Assembly: GCF_000400365.1 (NCBI RefSeq)
Contig: NZ_BAOG01000044.1
Location: 1 to 64,000 of the forward strand
Reading direction: 5' to 3'
Source of the DNA: Vibrio jasicida CAIM 1864 = LMG 25398
GTDB taxonomy: Bacteria; Pseudomonadota; Gammaproteobacteria; Enterobacterales; Vibrionaceae
DNA length: 64,000 bases
The notes below the pieces were generated by a model. It had not been told where the DNA came from, made no database searches, and saw only the letters and a program-made list of their open reading frames with translations. This document shows positions 50,658-59,811 of the stretch, piece after piece (position 1 is the first letter of the stretch; every line of letters begins with the position of its first letter). A program made the translations under genes and the position numbers.

Positions 50658-53375
50658 ATGCATGGAATAAACAAAACGGTTGTCGCTACGCTAATAAGCT
50701 CCACGCTTTTAATTGGTTGTAACAGTGATGATTATGACGAACCGCAATCCTCAAGCGGGTATGAACTGTCTGAATACGGCACACCTGAGTTGTGTGGAAA
50801 TGGACAAGAATGGGCAAGCGCAGCAGAAGTCACTGCGATTGAAAACCTTGTTGAACTGGCCGAGGACAACAGTGTTGTGACCTTACCTGCTGGCTGTTTT
50901 AAAATGAATAACCAGTTAACGGTCGATTCAAAAAACAACCTCATTTTACGCGGTGCAGGTATTGATCAAACTTACCTCGACTTTAGTAATGTTGATGGTA
51001 AAGACGGCATCGCAATCAGTGGCGGTTCTAATATCACTGTCTCTGATTTGCAAGTATCAGAAGCGTCAAAAAATGGCATAAAAGCCGATGGTGTTGAAGG
51101 TATCATTATTCGCGATGTTGCCGCGGTCTGGCTCGAGGTGCCACGTGCCCGTGATGAAGATGGTAACCTACGTGGTACTTATGGTATCTACCCAGTAAAA
51201 TCCCAAAACGTATTGATTGAAGACACTTGGAGTTACGGTAGTGCCGATGCTGGTATCTATGTGGGTCAAACCATTGGTGCAGTAATACGTGACAACGTAG
51301 CGGAAAAGAACATCGCAGGTATCGAAATTGAAAATAGTTCGAACGTTGATGTCTATGACAACCTCGCTTTAGGCAATACGGGCGGTGTCTTGCTGTTTGA
51401 CTTACCGGGAGCAACTACGATCGGTCGTTTAATTGATGATGTTCGTATCTTCGATAACGTGATTCGTGACAACAATCTAGAGAACTACGTTGATACCACT
51501 TGTCAAAGCGGACTTGGTGGATGTGGCGTAGTTGGTATTGTCCCGCCAGGTACTGGCGTTGTGATCCTATCTGGCCGTAACAGTGAGTTTTATAATAATA
51601 CCATCTCCAACCATGATTCGATGGCGCTGGCCATGACCAGCTATCTATTGGTCAATGGTGACCCTAATGCCTACAGTCCGCTGAATGGCACATCCGAGGG
51701 TAATGCGGTAATGCAGGGTTGGAATCCGGTTCCGACCAATCTGTATTTCCACGACAACACCATTACTAATACAGGCGCAAACCCTAACGGCTCGCTCATT
51801 GAAGATATGATTTTAGCTTATACCTTAAATCATCAAGCCTTCCCTGCGTTGTTCTACGATGGCGCGGGTGAATCACTAATTCGCTCCCAAATGTTTGCCC
51901 CTTTACGCGATGCTTTAAACGGCATGACAGGAACAACAAACTGGAACTACCTCACGGAGTTTAATGACGCAGAAAGTAATTGCTTAGTCAACAATGGAGC
52001 GAGCGTAGGTGTATTGGTTGATAATATGGACCCTACTGCCATTGCTCGCTACGCCGAAGATCCAGCGAATGCCGATTTCTTGTACGAGAATGAGCAATCG
52101 ACGCTACTAACCGCTGGCTGTGATTCTAAAACGCCATTAGACATCAATACCGTCACGATTAATGGTGTTATTTATGGTTACAATCAAACAGAAGACGGGG
52201 CTACTGACCCTGATAATCCAGATACACCAAACGGTATCGTAGGCAACGTGAGTTGTACTGTAGAAAATGTGTCTGGCATAAACTGGGATGCCATTACGCG
52301 AGAAAGCGCGACCTACGGTGAAAACTGTGTGAGTCTTTCTCAATACAATCTGTTTGAAGATGCCAAAGATCCAACGCAAAACCTGAACTTGGCTGCATCA
52401 GCCAAAGGTACGCTGTATGAGATGAACGTTGAGCTCTTTACCGACTATGCACGCAAATACCGTTTTGTTGTGATGCCAAACGAAGTCTCCGCAAGCTATC
52501 GTGAGCAAGAGGTATTCGACTTCCCAGTTGGCACAGTATTGATCAAAACCTTTGCTCTTCCTTCAAGCACCGATAATGCGCGTGGTGAAAACGAGGAGAT
52601 GATCGAGACTCGCCTGTTGATTCGTCGTGACAGTGGTTGGATTGCCCTACCTTACGTATGGAATGAAGACAAAACAGATGCTTACCTGACGGCAGTCTCT
52701 GTTCCGTTTGAACGAAGTGTGGAGCATAACGGTGAAACGCTTAATTTCACTTATGAAGTGCCAAGCCGAAACGAGTGTACCCTGTGTCACAAGGTTGAAG
52801 CCGACGTGTCCGACCCCACTGGCAATACGCAACCTAAGGGGTTCTCTCCAATTGGTCCGAAGGCTCGTAACCTCAACAGCGTACAGGACGTTTCTGATAG
52901 CTCCCCAGTTAACCAGTTAGTACATTGGGAGACATTAGGACTATTCACAGAAGCCTTGCCAGATACACCTGAGAACTTACCTAAGACCCCTGTTTTTAAT
53001 ACGGAGACTGGTGCAAGTAACCTGACGAATACAGAACTACTGGATTATGCCAAAGCATACTTAGATGTGAACTGTGCGCACTGCCACCGTACCGAAGGTA
53101 AAGCTGCAAGCAACCCATTCAAGTTTGAATACTGGCGTGAAGGTATTGGTGAGATGGGCATTTGTGCTCGCGGCATCACCTTCCATAAAGGCCCATCGCC
53201 ATATGTAATTGTGCCGGGCGACCCAGAAAACTCCGTATTGCACTACCGTATCAATGTCGACAACGGAAACATGATGCCAGAGCTAGGTAGACACGTTGTC
53301 CATGATGAAGGAGTTCAGTTGATTGCCGATTGGATTAACTCGATTGATACCACAGGCTGGAGCTGTGTAGAGTAG
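50658..53375 (+). CDS. Lipoprotein fusing a parallel beta-helix to a diheme cytochrome c-like domain
   Basis: This 905-residue envelope protein joins two families that usually lie side by side. A lipobox (LLIGC) near residue 21 makes it a lipoprotein. Residues ~40-500 are a right-handed parallel beta-helix with repeats of the IRGAGIDQT, IEDTWSYG and VYDNLALG kind (TIGR03805 type). The C-terminal half (about 530-905) is TIGR03806-like, with two heme sites, CTLCH (about 707) and CAHCH (about 805). The pair is of unknown function; fused forms are known. A FadL porin precedes it, suggesting a role in handling a hydrophobic substrate at the surface. A terminator follows. Confidence 0.88.
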   Translation: MHGINKTVVATLISSTLLIGCNSDDYDEPQSSSGYELSEYGTPELCGNGQEWASAAEVTAIENLVELAEDNSVVTLPAGCFKMNNQLTVDSKNNLILRGAGIDQTYLDFSNVDGKDGIAISGGSNITVSDLQVSEASKNGIKADGVEGIIIRDVAAVWLEVPRARDEDGNLRGTYGIYPVKSQNVLIEDTWSYGSADAGIYVGQTIGAVIRDNVAEKNIAGIEIENSSNVDVYDNLALGNTGGVLLFDLPGATTIGRLIDDVRIFDNVIRDNNLENYVDTTCQSGLGGCGVVGIVPPGTGVVILSGRNSEFYNNTISNHDSMALAMTSYLLVNGDPNAYSPLNGTSEGNAVMQGWNPVPTNLYFHDNTITNTGANPNGSLIEDMILAYTLNHQAFPALFYDGAGESLIRSQMFAPLRDALNGMTGTTNWNYLTEFNDAESNCLVNNGASVGVLVDNMDPTAIARYAEDPANADFLYENEQSTLLTAGCDSKTPLDINTVTINGVIYGYNQTEDGATDPDNPDTPNGIVGNVSCTVENVSGINWDAITRESATYGENCVSLSQYNLFEDAKDPTQNLNLAASAKGTLYEMNVELFTDYARKYRFVVMPNEVSASYREQEVFDFPVGTVLIKTFALPSSTDNARGENEEMIETRLLIRRDSGWIALPYVWNEDKTDAYLTAVSVPFERSVEHNGETLNFTYEVPSRNECTLCHKVEADVSDPTGNTQPKGFSPIGPKARNLNSVQDVSDSSPVNQLVHWETLGLFTEALPDTPENLPKTPVFNTETGASNLTNTELLDYAKAYLDVNCAHCHRTEGKAASNPFKFEYWREGIGEMGICARGITFHKGPSPYVIVPGDPENSVLHYRINVDNGNMMPELGRHVVHDEGVQLIADWINSIDTTGWSCVE

Positions 53376-53458
53376 AGCTATCAAAGGCTACCGAATGTTT
53401 AGGTGGCCATTAAGTTACATAGTTTAAGCTGCACGACCGTATATTCTAGCCCCAAACA

Positions 53459-53483
53459 AAAACCGCCTCACGAGGCGGTTTTC
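53459..53483. terminator. Terminator between the cytochrome fusion and aldehyde dehydrogenase genes
   Basis: AAAACCGCCT (53459-53468) and AGGCGGTTTT (53473-53482) form a 10-bp stem with a 4-nt loop. T residues on one side and A residues on the other let it serve both convergent genes. Confidence 0.9.
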
Positions 53484-53513
53484 TTATTCCTAAGCGTTCA
53501 AACATCAACAACG

Positions 53514-54926
53514 TTAACGCATAAAGAACTTTTGTAGTGCTTTGATTGCCGTAGCGCGTCGCTCCATCAGCATAGCGACACGAGGAAGCCAAGTTGGCGT
53601 AGTTAAGATCGTTTTGGCATGACTAAAAGTTCTAAAGCCTTCCTCGCCATGGTAGTGACCGATACCAGATTCACCAATACCACCAAATGGCGCGTCTTCT
53701 GCGCCAACGTGCAAGATGGTGTCATTCACCCCGACACCACCACTGTGGGTATTACGGGTAATATGTTCAATCGTGCGTTTGTCATCCGACATGATGTAGA
53801 GCGCAAGTGGGCGTTGATTCTGGTTGATATAGCTGATGACATCTTGCATATCACGGTAAGGCTTAATTGGCATAAGGGGACCAAAAATCTCCTCCTGCAT
53901 AATAGTCATCTCTTCTGAAACGTTGGTGACCAGATGCGGGTATAATCGTCGGCCTTCTGAACTCGTCTCGGGCACGGTATGTACTTCTGCACCCTTGGCT
54001 TTAGCATCTTCCAACACAGCCTTTAAACGGTCGTACTGGCGTTGATTGATGATATGAGTAAAGCCTTGGTCGTTTTGACCTTTTAAGTAAAGCGCATCAA
54101 AACGTTGCAAGAAGAGCGCAACAAACTCATTGACTCTTCCCTCCGGTACAAAAGCATAATCTGGAGCAACACAAATTTGCCCCGCATTAATACACTTACC
54201 GAACAAAATAGCATCGACCGCTTTATTTAAGTTGGCGTCTTCCGCCACGATAACCGGAGACTTTCCGCCAAGCTCCAATGTAATTGGTGTTAAGTTCTCT
54301 GCGGCGGCACGAGCCACTGCACGACCAACATTAGTTGATCCAGTAAACAGCAAGTGATCAAACGGTAACTTGCTGAATGCTTGAGCAACCTCTGCTTCCC
54401 CTTCGACAACAATGACATCATCGGGCAATGCTCGACATATCTCAGTGATCACTTTATTTGTCAGTGGCGTAAATTCACTCAGCTTAATCATGACTCGGTT
54501 TCCGGCTGCAAGAGCCGTTACCAAAGGGGACAAGCTAAGAATGACCGGGAAATTCCAAGGAGAAATAATGCCAACAACACCAACAGGTTGGTACTCCACC
54601 GTAACTTTTGAGGGAGCAAGCAATAAACCAGCATGACGACGGCTTGGTTTACACCATTTGTTGAGGCGCTTTAGGGTGTAGTTGATTTGAGCAACGGTCG
54701 GTAGTACATCTGTCATTGCCGTATCAAACTCAGAGCGGTAGCCAAAATCTTCACTCAACGCTTCAACTAAATCTTGTTGGTTATCCAAGATAGTCTGCTT
54801 GAGAAGATTAAGCTTTTGCTTTCTGGCGTCTAAGCTCGGGAATGGTTCTGCGTTATACGCCGCTCTGACTTTATCCAACTTCTGCTGTAGTAATTGACCC
54901 ACTTCGACGTCGACGATCGCGTTCAT
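53514..54926 (-). CDS. Coniferyl-type aldehyde dehydrogenase
   Basis: This is an NAD(P)-dependent aldehyde dehydrogenase of 470 residues, close to the coniferyl aldehyde dehydrogenase/fatty aldehyde dehydrogenase group. The catalytic Glu lies in LELGGKSP (about 215) and the catalytic Cys in NAGQICVAPDY (about 250). A basic helical C-terminus (RRATAIKALQKFF) could touch membranes. I chose ATG 54926 because GGAG lies just before it; the frame from 54944 contains that site. It is convergent with the FadL-cytochrome operon and may oxidise aldehydes from a related pathway, but that is inference. Confidence 0.92.
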   Translation of the reverse strand: MNAIVDVEVGQLLQQKLDKVRAAYNAEPFPSLDARKQKLNLLKQTILDNQQDLVEALSEDFGYRSEFDTAMTDVLPTVAQINYTLKRLNKWCKPSRRHAGLLLAPSKVTVEYQPVGVVGIISPWNFPVILSLSPLVTALAAGNRVMIKLSEFTPLTNKVITEICRALPDDVIVVEGEAEVAQAFSKLPFDHLLFTGSTNVGRAVARAAAENLTPITLELGGKSPVIVAEDANLNKAVDAILFGKCINAGQICVAPDYAFVPEGRVNEFVALFLQRFDALYLKGQNDQGFTHIINQRQYDRLKAVLEDAKAKGAEVHTVPETSSEGRRLYPHLVTNVSEEMTIMQEEIFGPLMPIKPYRDMQDVISYINQNQRPLALYIMSDDKRTIEHITRNTHSGGVGVNDTILHVGAEDAPFGGIGESGIGHYHGEEGFRTFSHAKTILTTPTWLPRVAMLMERRATAIKALQKFFMR

Positions 54927-55053
54927 GTTTATCTCCTTGTGCACCCGATAACGGGCAATGTCGCACTTATGTACAGCTCAACGTTAACACAAGGGCAACA
55001 TTCTGACTATTAACGCAATAAGGAAGTTAGAGTTCAAACTCAGATTATTTTGC

Positions 55054-55464
55054 TTAAAGCGCAAGCTTCATTTTGTAGTAAGGAATTTCAGATTTGTAGA
55101 AGCGTTCACCCTCAACTTGCATCCCAAACTTTCCATAGAAAACCAGCGCAGATTCCCTCGCATCACACCAAAAATATTCAACGGGTGACAACTGTAAATT
55201 CGCTAAAATATATCGAATCAGGGAAGAGCCAATGCTTAATCTTTGAAACTCCGGTAACACCGCAAATTTGCGCAGTCTTGCTTTGTTGTCATCAAGATAG
55301 ATTGAGGCAATCCCAACCAAAACATCATTCACAAACGCCCCAAAGTGTTCAGCGTCTTCATCACCTTCTACTATGCAATGCTCGATAGCCTTCTGGGGCC
55401 ACAATACCTTATGGCGAATAGGCATTGCTTCTTGCCAAGTAATGGGACGAATGCTTATTTCCAT
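55054..55464 (-). CDS. GNAT-family N-acetyltransferase
   Basis: This 136-residue GNAT protein has the acetyl-CoA site LPEFQRLSIGSSLIRYIL (about 71-88; the usual Gly is Ser at one place). A C-terminal ALVFYGKFGMQVEGE segment follows. A good AAGGAAT site precedes the ATG. The substrate is not evident. It lies in a run of three minus-strand genes (GNAT, GNAT, Nudix) of small-molecule modifiers. Confidence 0.85.
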   Translation of the reverse strand: MEISIRPITWQEAMPIRHKVLWPQKAIEHCIVEGDEDAEHFGAFVNDVLVGIASIYLDDNKARLRKFAVLPEFQRLSIGSSLIRYILANLQLSPVEYFWCDARESALVFYGKFGMQVEGERFYKSEIPYYKMKLAL

Positions 55465-55529
55465 CGCTCTATTCCTTTGCTATTTGTTCTTTCTTTTATA
55501 TCGCCACATTTACTTTTAGGCTATGTTTA

Positions 55530-56090
55530 TCAAGCATTAATTTCAGCTAGTTTCAGTTCATAAATGCCTAATCGTTGAGACGGATCCAACGTTTCAAAAT
55601 CATGATCAACGTATTCTTTCAAAGAGGCTCCCGCTCGTTCCGCTACTTTAATACTCGCGATGTTATCTTCCATACAGTGAAACTGAATCAAGCTCGCGTG
55701 CCCTCTTCCCTTCACTAACGGAATGATGACAGAGAGCACTTGATTGACGACACGATGACCACGCCCACTTTCTGCAAGCCAATACCCCACCTCGGTTACG
55801 CGTGTCTCTTCGTTCACACCTTTAATACCGAGAACGCCGACAAATTGATTATCCAGTAAAAGCGCAAACCAGTGTGCTTCGCTTACACGACTGTTGATAC
55901 GTTGAGAAATGTAACGCACGGCTTCGCGTCGATTCTTTACGAACTCTGTCCATGGCAGATAACGAGACAGGCTGTCGCGACTTTTATTGACAACTTCAAG
56001 TAACGTATTGGCGTGCTTGGTCATTAATGGCTCTATCGTAATACGTTCAGAAATTTGCAGCGGTTGGCTCGTTTCATACCCTTCGTACAT
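55530..56090 (-). CDS. RimJ/RimL-type GNAT acetyltransferase
   Basis: This 186-residue protein is of the RimL type: RITIEPL start, a GYWLAESGRGHRV acetyl-CoA loop (about 106-118) and HCMEDNIASIKVAERAGA. Family members acetylate ribosomal protein N-termini or small amines; which applies here is unclear. An AGGAAA site precedes the ATG. It follows the Nudix gene by 18 bp, so the two are co-transcribed. Confidence 0.88.
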   Translation of the reverse strand: MYEGYETSQPLQISERITIEPLMTKHANTLLEVVNKSRDSLSRYLPWTEFVKNRREAVRYISQRINSRVSEAHWFALLLDNQFVGVLGIKGVNEETRVTEVGYWLAESGRGHRVVNQVLSVIIPLVKGRGHASLIQFHCMEDNIASIKVAERAGASLKEYVDHDFETLDPSQRLGIYELKLAEINA

Positions 56091-56108
56091 CGTTTTTCCT
56101 GTTTGAAT

Positions 56109-56561
56109 CTAGCTCTGTTTAATAAGAGTAAATGGTGTTGGTGCTTTATCTACATAATTTTGCCACACATGATCATAGAGTTGATGCTGGTTAGCAAAAG
56201 GAGCAAGTTGCTTTGCCTCTTCTAACGAACACCAACGATAATCGGTATGTTCGTGGTTCAATACCACTTCTTGGTTGGGTTTACAAAACATAACAAAGCA
56301 AGGGATGACCATGATTCGGTTCTTGTGGGCTTCATAAAACTGCTCAAGAAAATCCGCACTGTGAAGCTCGACGTCTTCAATTTGTGTTTCTTCCTTGAGC
56401 TCTCGAACGATCGTTTGCCAACCAGTTTCCTCTTCTTCGATCCCACCAGCTACATGACACCAATAACCACCTTTGACTCGCTCTAATAACAACATTTTCT
56501 TTATGCCGTCGAATTCGGAAATCACAACACCAGATACATGCGTTGCTTGAATAGGAATCAT
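56109..56561 (-). CDS. Nudix hydrolase
   Basis: This 150-residue hydrolase has a Nudix box, GGIEEEETGWQTIVRELKEE, at about 40-59, holding the metal-binding REL-x-EE helix. The substrate could be an oxidised nucleotide, a nucleotide sugar or a dinucleotide polyphosphate. A strong GGAGAAAGG site precedes the ATG. It heads the small operon with the RimL-type acetyltransferase. Confidence 0.9.
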   Translation of the reverse strand: MIPIQATHVSGVVISEFDGIKKMLLLERVKGGYWCHVAGGIEEEETGWQTIVRELKEETQIEDVELHSADFLEQFYEAHKNRIMVIPCFVMFCKPNQEVVLNHEHTDYRWCSLEEAKQLAPFANQHQLYDHVWQNYVDKAPTPFTLIKQS

Positions 56562-56711
56562 CCCTTTCTCCTTATGTATTTATTATTTCTATATCTGAAC
56601 GAGACAGTCTACCTTGCTTCAATAAGATCCGGAGCCTTAATCACAAGGTGCTGATCTTTTTGTCAGTCTAGTATGCTAAAGTGCGATCTCCCTCAATAAA
56701 CGAGCCGTAAG

Positions 56712-57611
56712 ATGCCTAATTCAATCAATTCGATGATTCCCATTGGTGTGCGCTTTATGGTGCTCTCTGCCTTTGGTTTCGCTCTCATGTCAGCCACTGT
56801 TAAGCATGTCAGCTTACATGGCATACCTGTATTTGAAATTGTCGCAGCGAGGGCTTTAGTTTCACTCGTGATCAGTTACCTAGATGTAAAACGCAAAGGC
56901 ATATCAGTTTGGGGCAATAACAAACCCTTGTTGTTTGCGCGAGGCGCGGTTGGCACGATGGCGCTCATGTGTGTGTACTATTCCGTTACGACGCTACCCT
57001 TAGCAGAAGCGACCATTTTTCAGTACATACATCCTGTATTTACTGCACTGCTCGCGGTCTTCTTCCTTAAGGAGCGCATTCAGTTTTCGACTCTAATTTG
57101 TATTGTGCTGTGTTTATTGGGTGTCTATGTCATGGTCAGTTCGGAAACGGGCCCTAATGCTGAACATGCCCTTCCGATGTTTAGTGTTATGATCGCGATA
57201 TTAGGTGCATTTGGTAGTTCGATTGCGTACGTGATTGTTCGGAAACTCAGTCAGACAGAAGACAGCTCCGTTATTATTTTCTATTTTCCATTGGTTGCAC
57301 TTCCAGCATCTATCCTGCTCATCGGAGATCAGTTCGTGATGCCGGATTTGCACTTGACCTTGATGCTCGTTCTCGTTGGTGTATTTACCCAAATTGGCCA
57401 ACTTGGTTTAACCAAAGCCATGCAAACTCAGGAAGCCGGTAAAGCCTCCGCCTACTCTTATGTCCAAATCATATTCTCAGTACTGCTGGGGATCGTGTTC
57501 TTTGGTGAGTTACCGTCCGCTTGGACTTACTTAGGAGGAGCACTGATTGTTACGGGCGCGCTTATCAACGTATTTGGACAACACTTAAAGTTGCCATTTA
57601 TGAAACGCTAA
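56712..57611 (+). CDS. EamA/DMT-family membrane transporter
   Basis: This 299-residue protein has ten membrane helices in two EamA repeats. The first begins near GVRFMVLSAFGFALMS and the second near MFSVMIAILGAFGSSIAYV. The motif AEATIFQYIHPVFTALLAV at the end of repeat 1 is typical. EamA proteins export small metabolites such as amino acids or S-adenosylmethionine-like solutes; the cargo here is unknown. It is followed by a shared terminator and the convergent gdx gene. Confidence 0.9.
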   Translation: MPNSINSMIPIGVRFMVLSAFGFALMSATVKHVSLHGIPVFEIVAARALVSLVISYLDVKRKGISVWGNNKPLLFARGAVGTMALMCVYYSVTTLPLAEATIFQYIHPVFTALLAVFFLKERIQFSTLICIVLCLLGVYVMVSSETGPNAEHALPMFSVMIAILGAFGSSIAYVIVRKLSQTEDSSVIIFYFPLVALPASILLIGDQFVMPDLHLTLMLVLVGVFTQIGQLGLTKAMQTQEAGKASAYSYVQIIFSVLLGIVFFGELPSAWTYLGGALIVTGALINVFGQHLKLPFMKR

Positions 57612-57638
57612 CAAGGCAAGAACCTGCTTTAAAATGCG

Positions 57639-57665
57639 AAAAGCCAGAGTCTGACTCTGGCTTTT
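57639..57665. terminator. Terminator between the EamA and gdx genes
   Basis: AAAAGCCAGAGT (57639-57650) and ACTCTGGCTTTT (57654-57665) form a 12-bp stem with a 3-nt loop, with A and T runs on both sides. It can end both convergent transcripts. Confidence 0.92.
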
Positions 57666-57685
57666 ACTTATCAATGATTGAGAAC

Positions 57686-58000
57686 TTAAGCCGCAAACTT
57701 TAAGCCTGCAATACCAGCAATAATCAACAGTAAGCTTATGAGCTTGACCAATGTCGCTGGCTCATTAAATAAATAGATACTGGCAATCGCCGTTCCTATC
57801 GCACCAATGCCCACCCAAACACCATAAGCAACACCAAGTGGTAACGTTCTAAGCGCAATACCAAGCAACCAAAAGCTTAACGCCATAAAACCGATGGTGA
57901 ATACTGATGCGCCAAGTTTGCAGAAGCCTTCAGAATATTTAAGCCCAACAGCCCATGCGACTTCGCATAGACCCGCAAGAAAAAGAATTGCCCAAGCCAT
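57686..58000 (-). CDS. gdx: Guanidinium exporter Gdx (SugE)
   Basis: This small multidrug resistance-family antiporter expels guanidinium in exchange for protons. It has 104 residues and four membrane helices. Glu13 (LCEVAWAVGLKYSEG) is the shared binding-site residue. The motif GVAYGVWVGIGAIGTA in helix 3 is that of the Gdx/SugE subgroup rather than EmrE. I chose ATG 58000, with an AGGGA site before it; a longer frame to 58102 would run through the riboswitch. The guanidine-II riboswitch upstream confirms guanidinium as the substrate class. Confidence 0.95.
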   Translation of the reverse strand: MAWAILFLAGLCEVAWAVGLKYSEGFCKLGASVFTIGFMALSFWLLGIALRTLPLGVAYGVWVGIGAIGTAIASIYLFNEPATLVKLISLLLIIAGIAGLKFAA

Positions 58001-58019
58001 TGAGAGATCCCTAACAAAT

Positions 58020-58063
58020 GGGGCCGTCCCCGATAGTGATGAGAGCGGTGAGGTCGTCCTCAC
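58020..58063 (-). promoter_or_regulatory. Guanidine-II (mini-ykkC) riboswitch
   Basis: On the minus strand two hairpins with ACGR loops occur in tandem. GTGAGG-ACGA-CCTCAC spans 58063-58048 and GGGG-ACGG-CCCC spans 58031-58020, with a 16-nt linker between them. This is the exact form of the guanidine-II riboswitch, in which guanidinium binding draws the two loops together and frees the ribosome binding site. The gdx start lies 19 bases further on, with AGGGA between them. Confidence 0.93.
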
Positions 58064-58367
58064 TTCTGGTACGTGCGTAGTATAAAGAAAAACGTCTCTC
58101 ACCTAAACTCAGTTTGTATGCGCACAAAATCCACTTCATTCAATCAATTAACGCTATAAATCCATTCCAATTAAATAAAATAGACATCGTTATTTAACAG
58201 ATTGTATATAACCTTCTACTGTTGAAAATGATGCACTTATTGCATTAATCACACAAAACCTGATCATTAGTGCAACTACGCAATCGTTTGTGTGACAAAG
58301 ATCGCTTACAAAAGCTACTGATAACTTTAGTATTTGCGCGAACCCAATTATAAGGTATTGCATACTA

Positions 58368-59732
58368 ATGAAATACATCAAAACCCCTTTAGCTCTCCTA
58401 ATCGGCGCTGCGTTACTTACTGGCTGCAACGACGACACTGAATACGTAGATGTTCAACCTAAAGAAGTAAAGATCGCCACTTATAACCTCTCTTTTGATC
58501 GTAGTACTTTTGAAGACCTCGTTGCAGAAATGCAAGTTGAACCAGCAAAGCAAACTGAGCTGGTAACGGCTTACCTTGACGGCACAATCGCCGACGAAGA
58601 TAAAACAATGGCTGAGAAAGTCATTCAAATTCGTAACGTCGCAGCCATCATTCAAAAAAACCGACCTGATGTTCTGATGATGGCGGAATTCAATAATGAT
58701 GGAACTGGAGAAGATAAAGTCGCACTGGAAGGTTTCCAGAAAAACTACCTATCTATCGCACAAAGCCTTGAAGGCGCCGGTGGCGAAGCTAACCTTGAGC
58801 CTATTGAGTATCCTTATGCGGAATCTTACTCAACCAACACAGGCTTAAACAGTGGCCTTGACCTAGATAACAATGGCACTGCAGGCCAACTTCCTGGCGA
58901 TGCATGGGGCTTTGGTTTCTATCATGGTCAATACGCATTTGCACTGATGTCTAAATACAAAATTGACACAGAAAACACACGAACTTTCCAAGAGTTCAAG
59001 TGGAAAGACATGGAAGGGGCAGAAATCCCAACCATCACTATCTGTGACGGTTCACAAACGATCCCTGATGGCATGGCCTGTGGTGACGATTGGTACACAG
59101 CAGAAGAGTGGGATGTTGTTCGTCTGTCCTCTAAAAACCACGTAGATGCACCGATTATTATCCCAACAGAAAAAGGCGACGAAGTTGTACATCTTTTGAT
59201 GTCTCACCCTACTCCACCGGTATTCGATCCAGGTAAAAACAAAGTTCAAAACGGTGCAGAAGTTGAGTTCTGGCATCACTATGTACAAGGTAAAGAATAC
59301 TTCTACGATGATGCAGGCAACAAAGGTGGCTTAGCTGAAGGTGCGAAGTTTGTGATGATGGGTGACCAAAACCTTGACCCATTGGATGGCGATGGCTTTA
59401 GTGAAATCATGCAAGACTTCCACAATGATCCGTTGGTAAACCAAGATGTGATGAATGGCGAGCTTTACCCAACAAGCTATGGTGCAGCCGAGCACGCGGT
59501 AGACAAAAACTCAACACACCCAATTCCAAACCGCATTACGTCTACATTCGGTCTTGGTGTTGACTATGCGATGCCATCAGCGAACCTAAATGTGGCTGAT
59601 TCTGGTGTTTACTGGGCAGCATCATATGAAGAAGGTCGCAAGCTGTTTAACGACGACCGTATCGGTAAGTACGGCAATGGCAAAGATGTCTCTTCAGACC
59701 ACCGTATGATTTGGATTAAGGCCCAGTTCTAA
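58368..59732 (+). CDS. Lipoprotein of the endonuclease/exonuclease/phosphatase (EEP) family
   Basis: This 454-residue predicted envelope lipoprotein has a lipobox, LLTGC, at Cys20. The EEP fold is shown by KIATYNLSF, DVLMMAEFNNDG (metal-binding Glu), MMGDQNLDPLDGDG and the C-terminal SSDHRMIW (the catalytic Asp-His pair). Family members cleave phosphodiesters in nucleic acids or lipids; the outer-membrane or periplasmic location suggests extracellular nucleic acid or lipid as the target. The acidic composition suits a marine envelope. It stands alone with a terminator after it. Confidence 0.88.
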   Translation: MKYIKTPLALLIGAALLTGCNDDTEYVDVQPKEVKIATYNLSFDRSTFEDLVAEMQVEPAKQTELVTAYLDGTIADEDKTMAEKVIQIRNVAAIIQKNRPDVLMMAEFNNDGTGEDKVALEGFQKNYLSIAQSLEGAGGEANLEPIEYPYAESYSTNTGLNSGLDLDNNGTAGQLPGDAWGFGFYHGQYAFALMSKYKIDTENTRTFQEFKWKDMEGAEIPTITICDGSQTIPDGMACGDDWYTAEEWDVVRLSSKNHVDAPIIIPTEKGDEVVHLLMSHPTPPVFDPGKNKVQNGAEVEFWHHYVQGKEYFYDDAGNKGGLAEGAKFVMMGDQNLDPLDGDGFSEIMQDFHNDPLVNQDVMNGELYPTSYGAAEHAVDKNSTHPIPNRITSTFGLGVDYAMPSANLNVADSGVYWAASYEEGRKLFNDDRIGKYGNGKDVSSDHRMIWIKAQF

Positions 59733-59766
59733 AAACTGCACTTAGAAACGAAAAGTCATAATACAG

Positions 59767-59793
59767 GAGCCTCGGGTATGCCGAGGCTCTTTT
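59767..59793 (+). terminator. Terminator after the EEP lipoprotein gene
   Basis: GAGCCTCGG (59767-59775) and CCGAGGCTC (59781-59789) form a 9-bp stem with a 5-nt loop, followed by TTTT. Confidence 0.88.
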
Positions 59794-59811
59794 GATCGTG
59801 CTCGTACAAAA

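Noticed and set aside
58280..58310. CRP-like site upstream of the EEP lipoprotein gene
   Set aside because: Only one half (TGTGA) matches well; the second half has three of five bases, which is too weak to report as a site.
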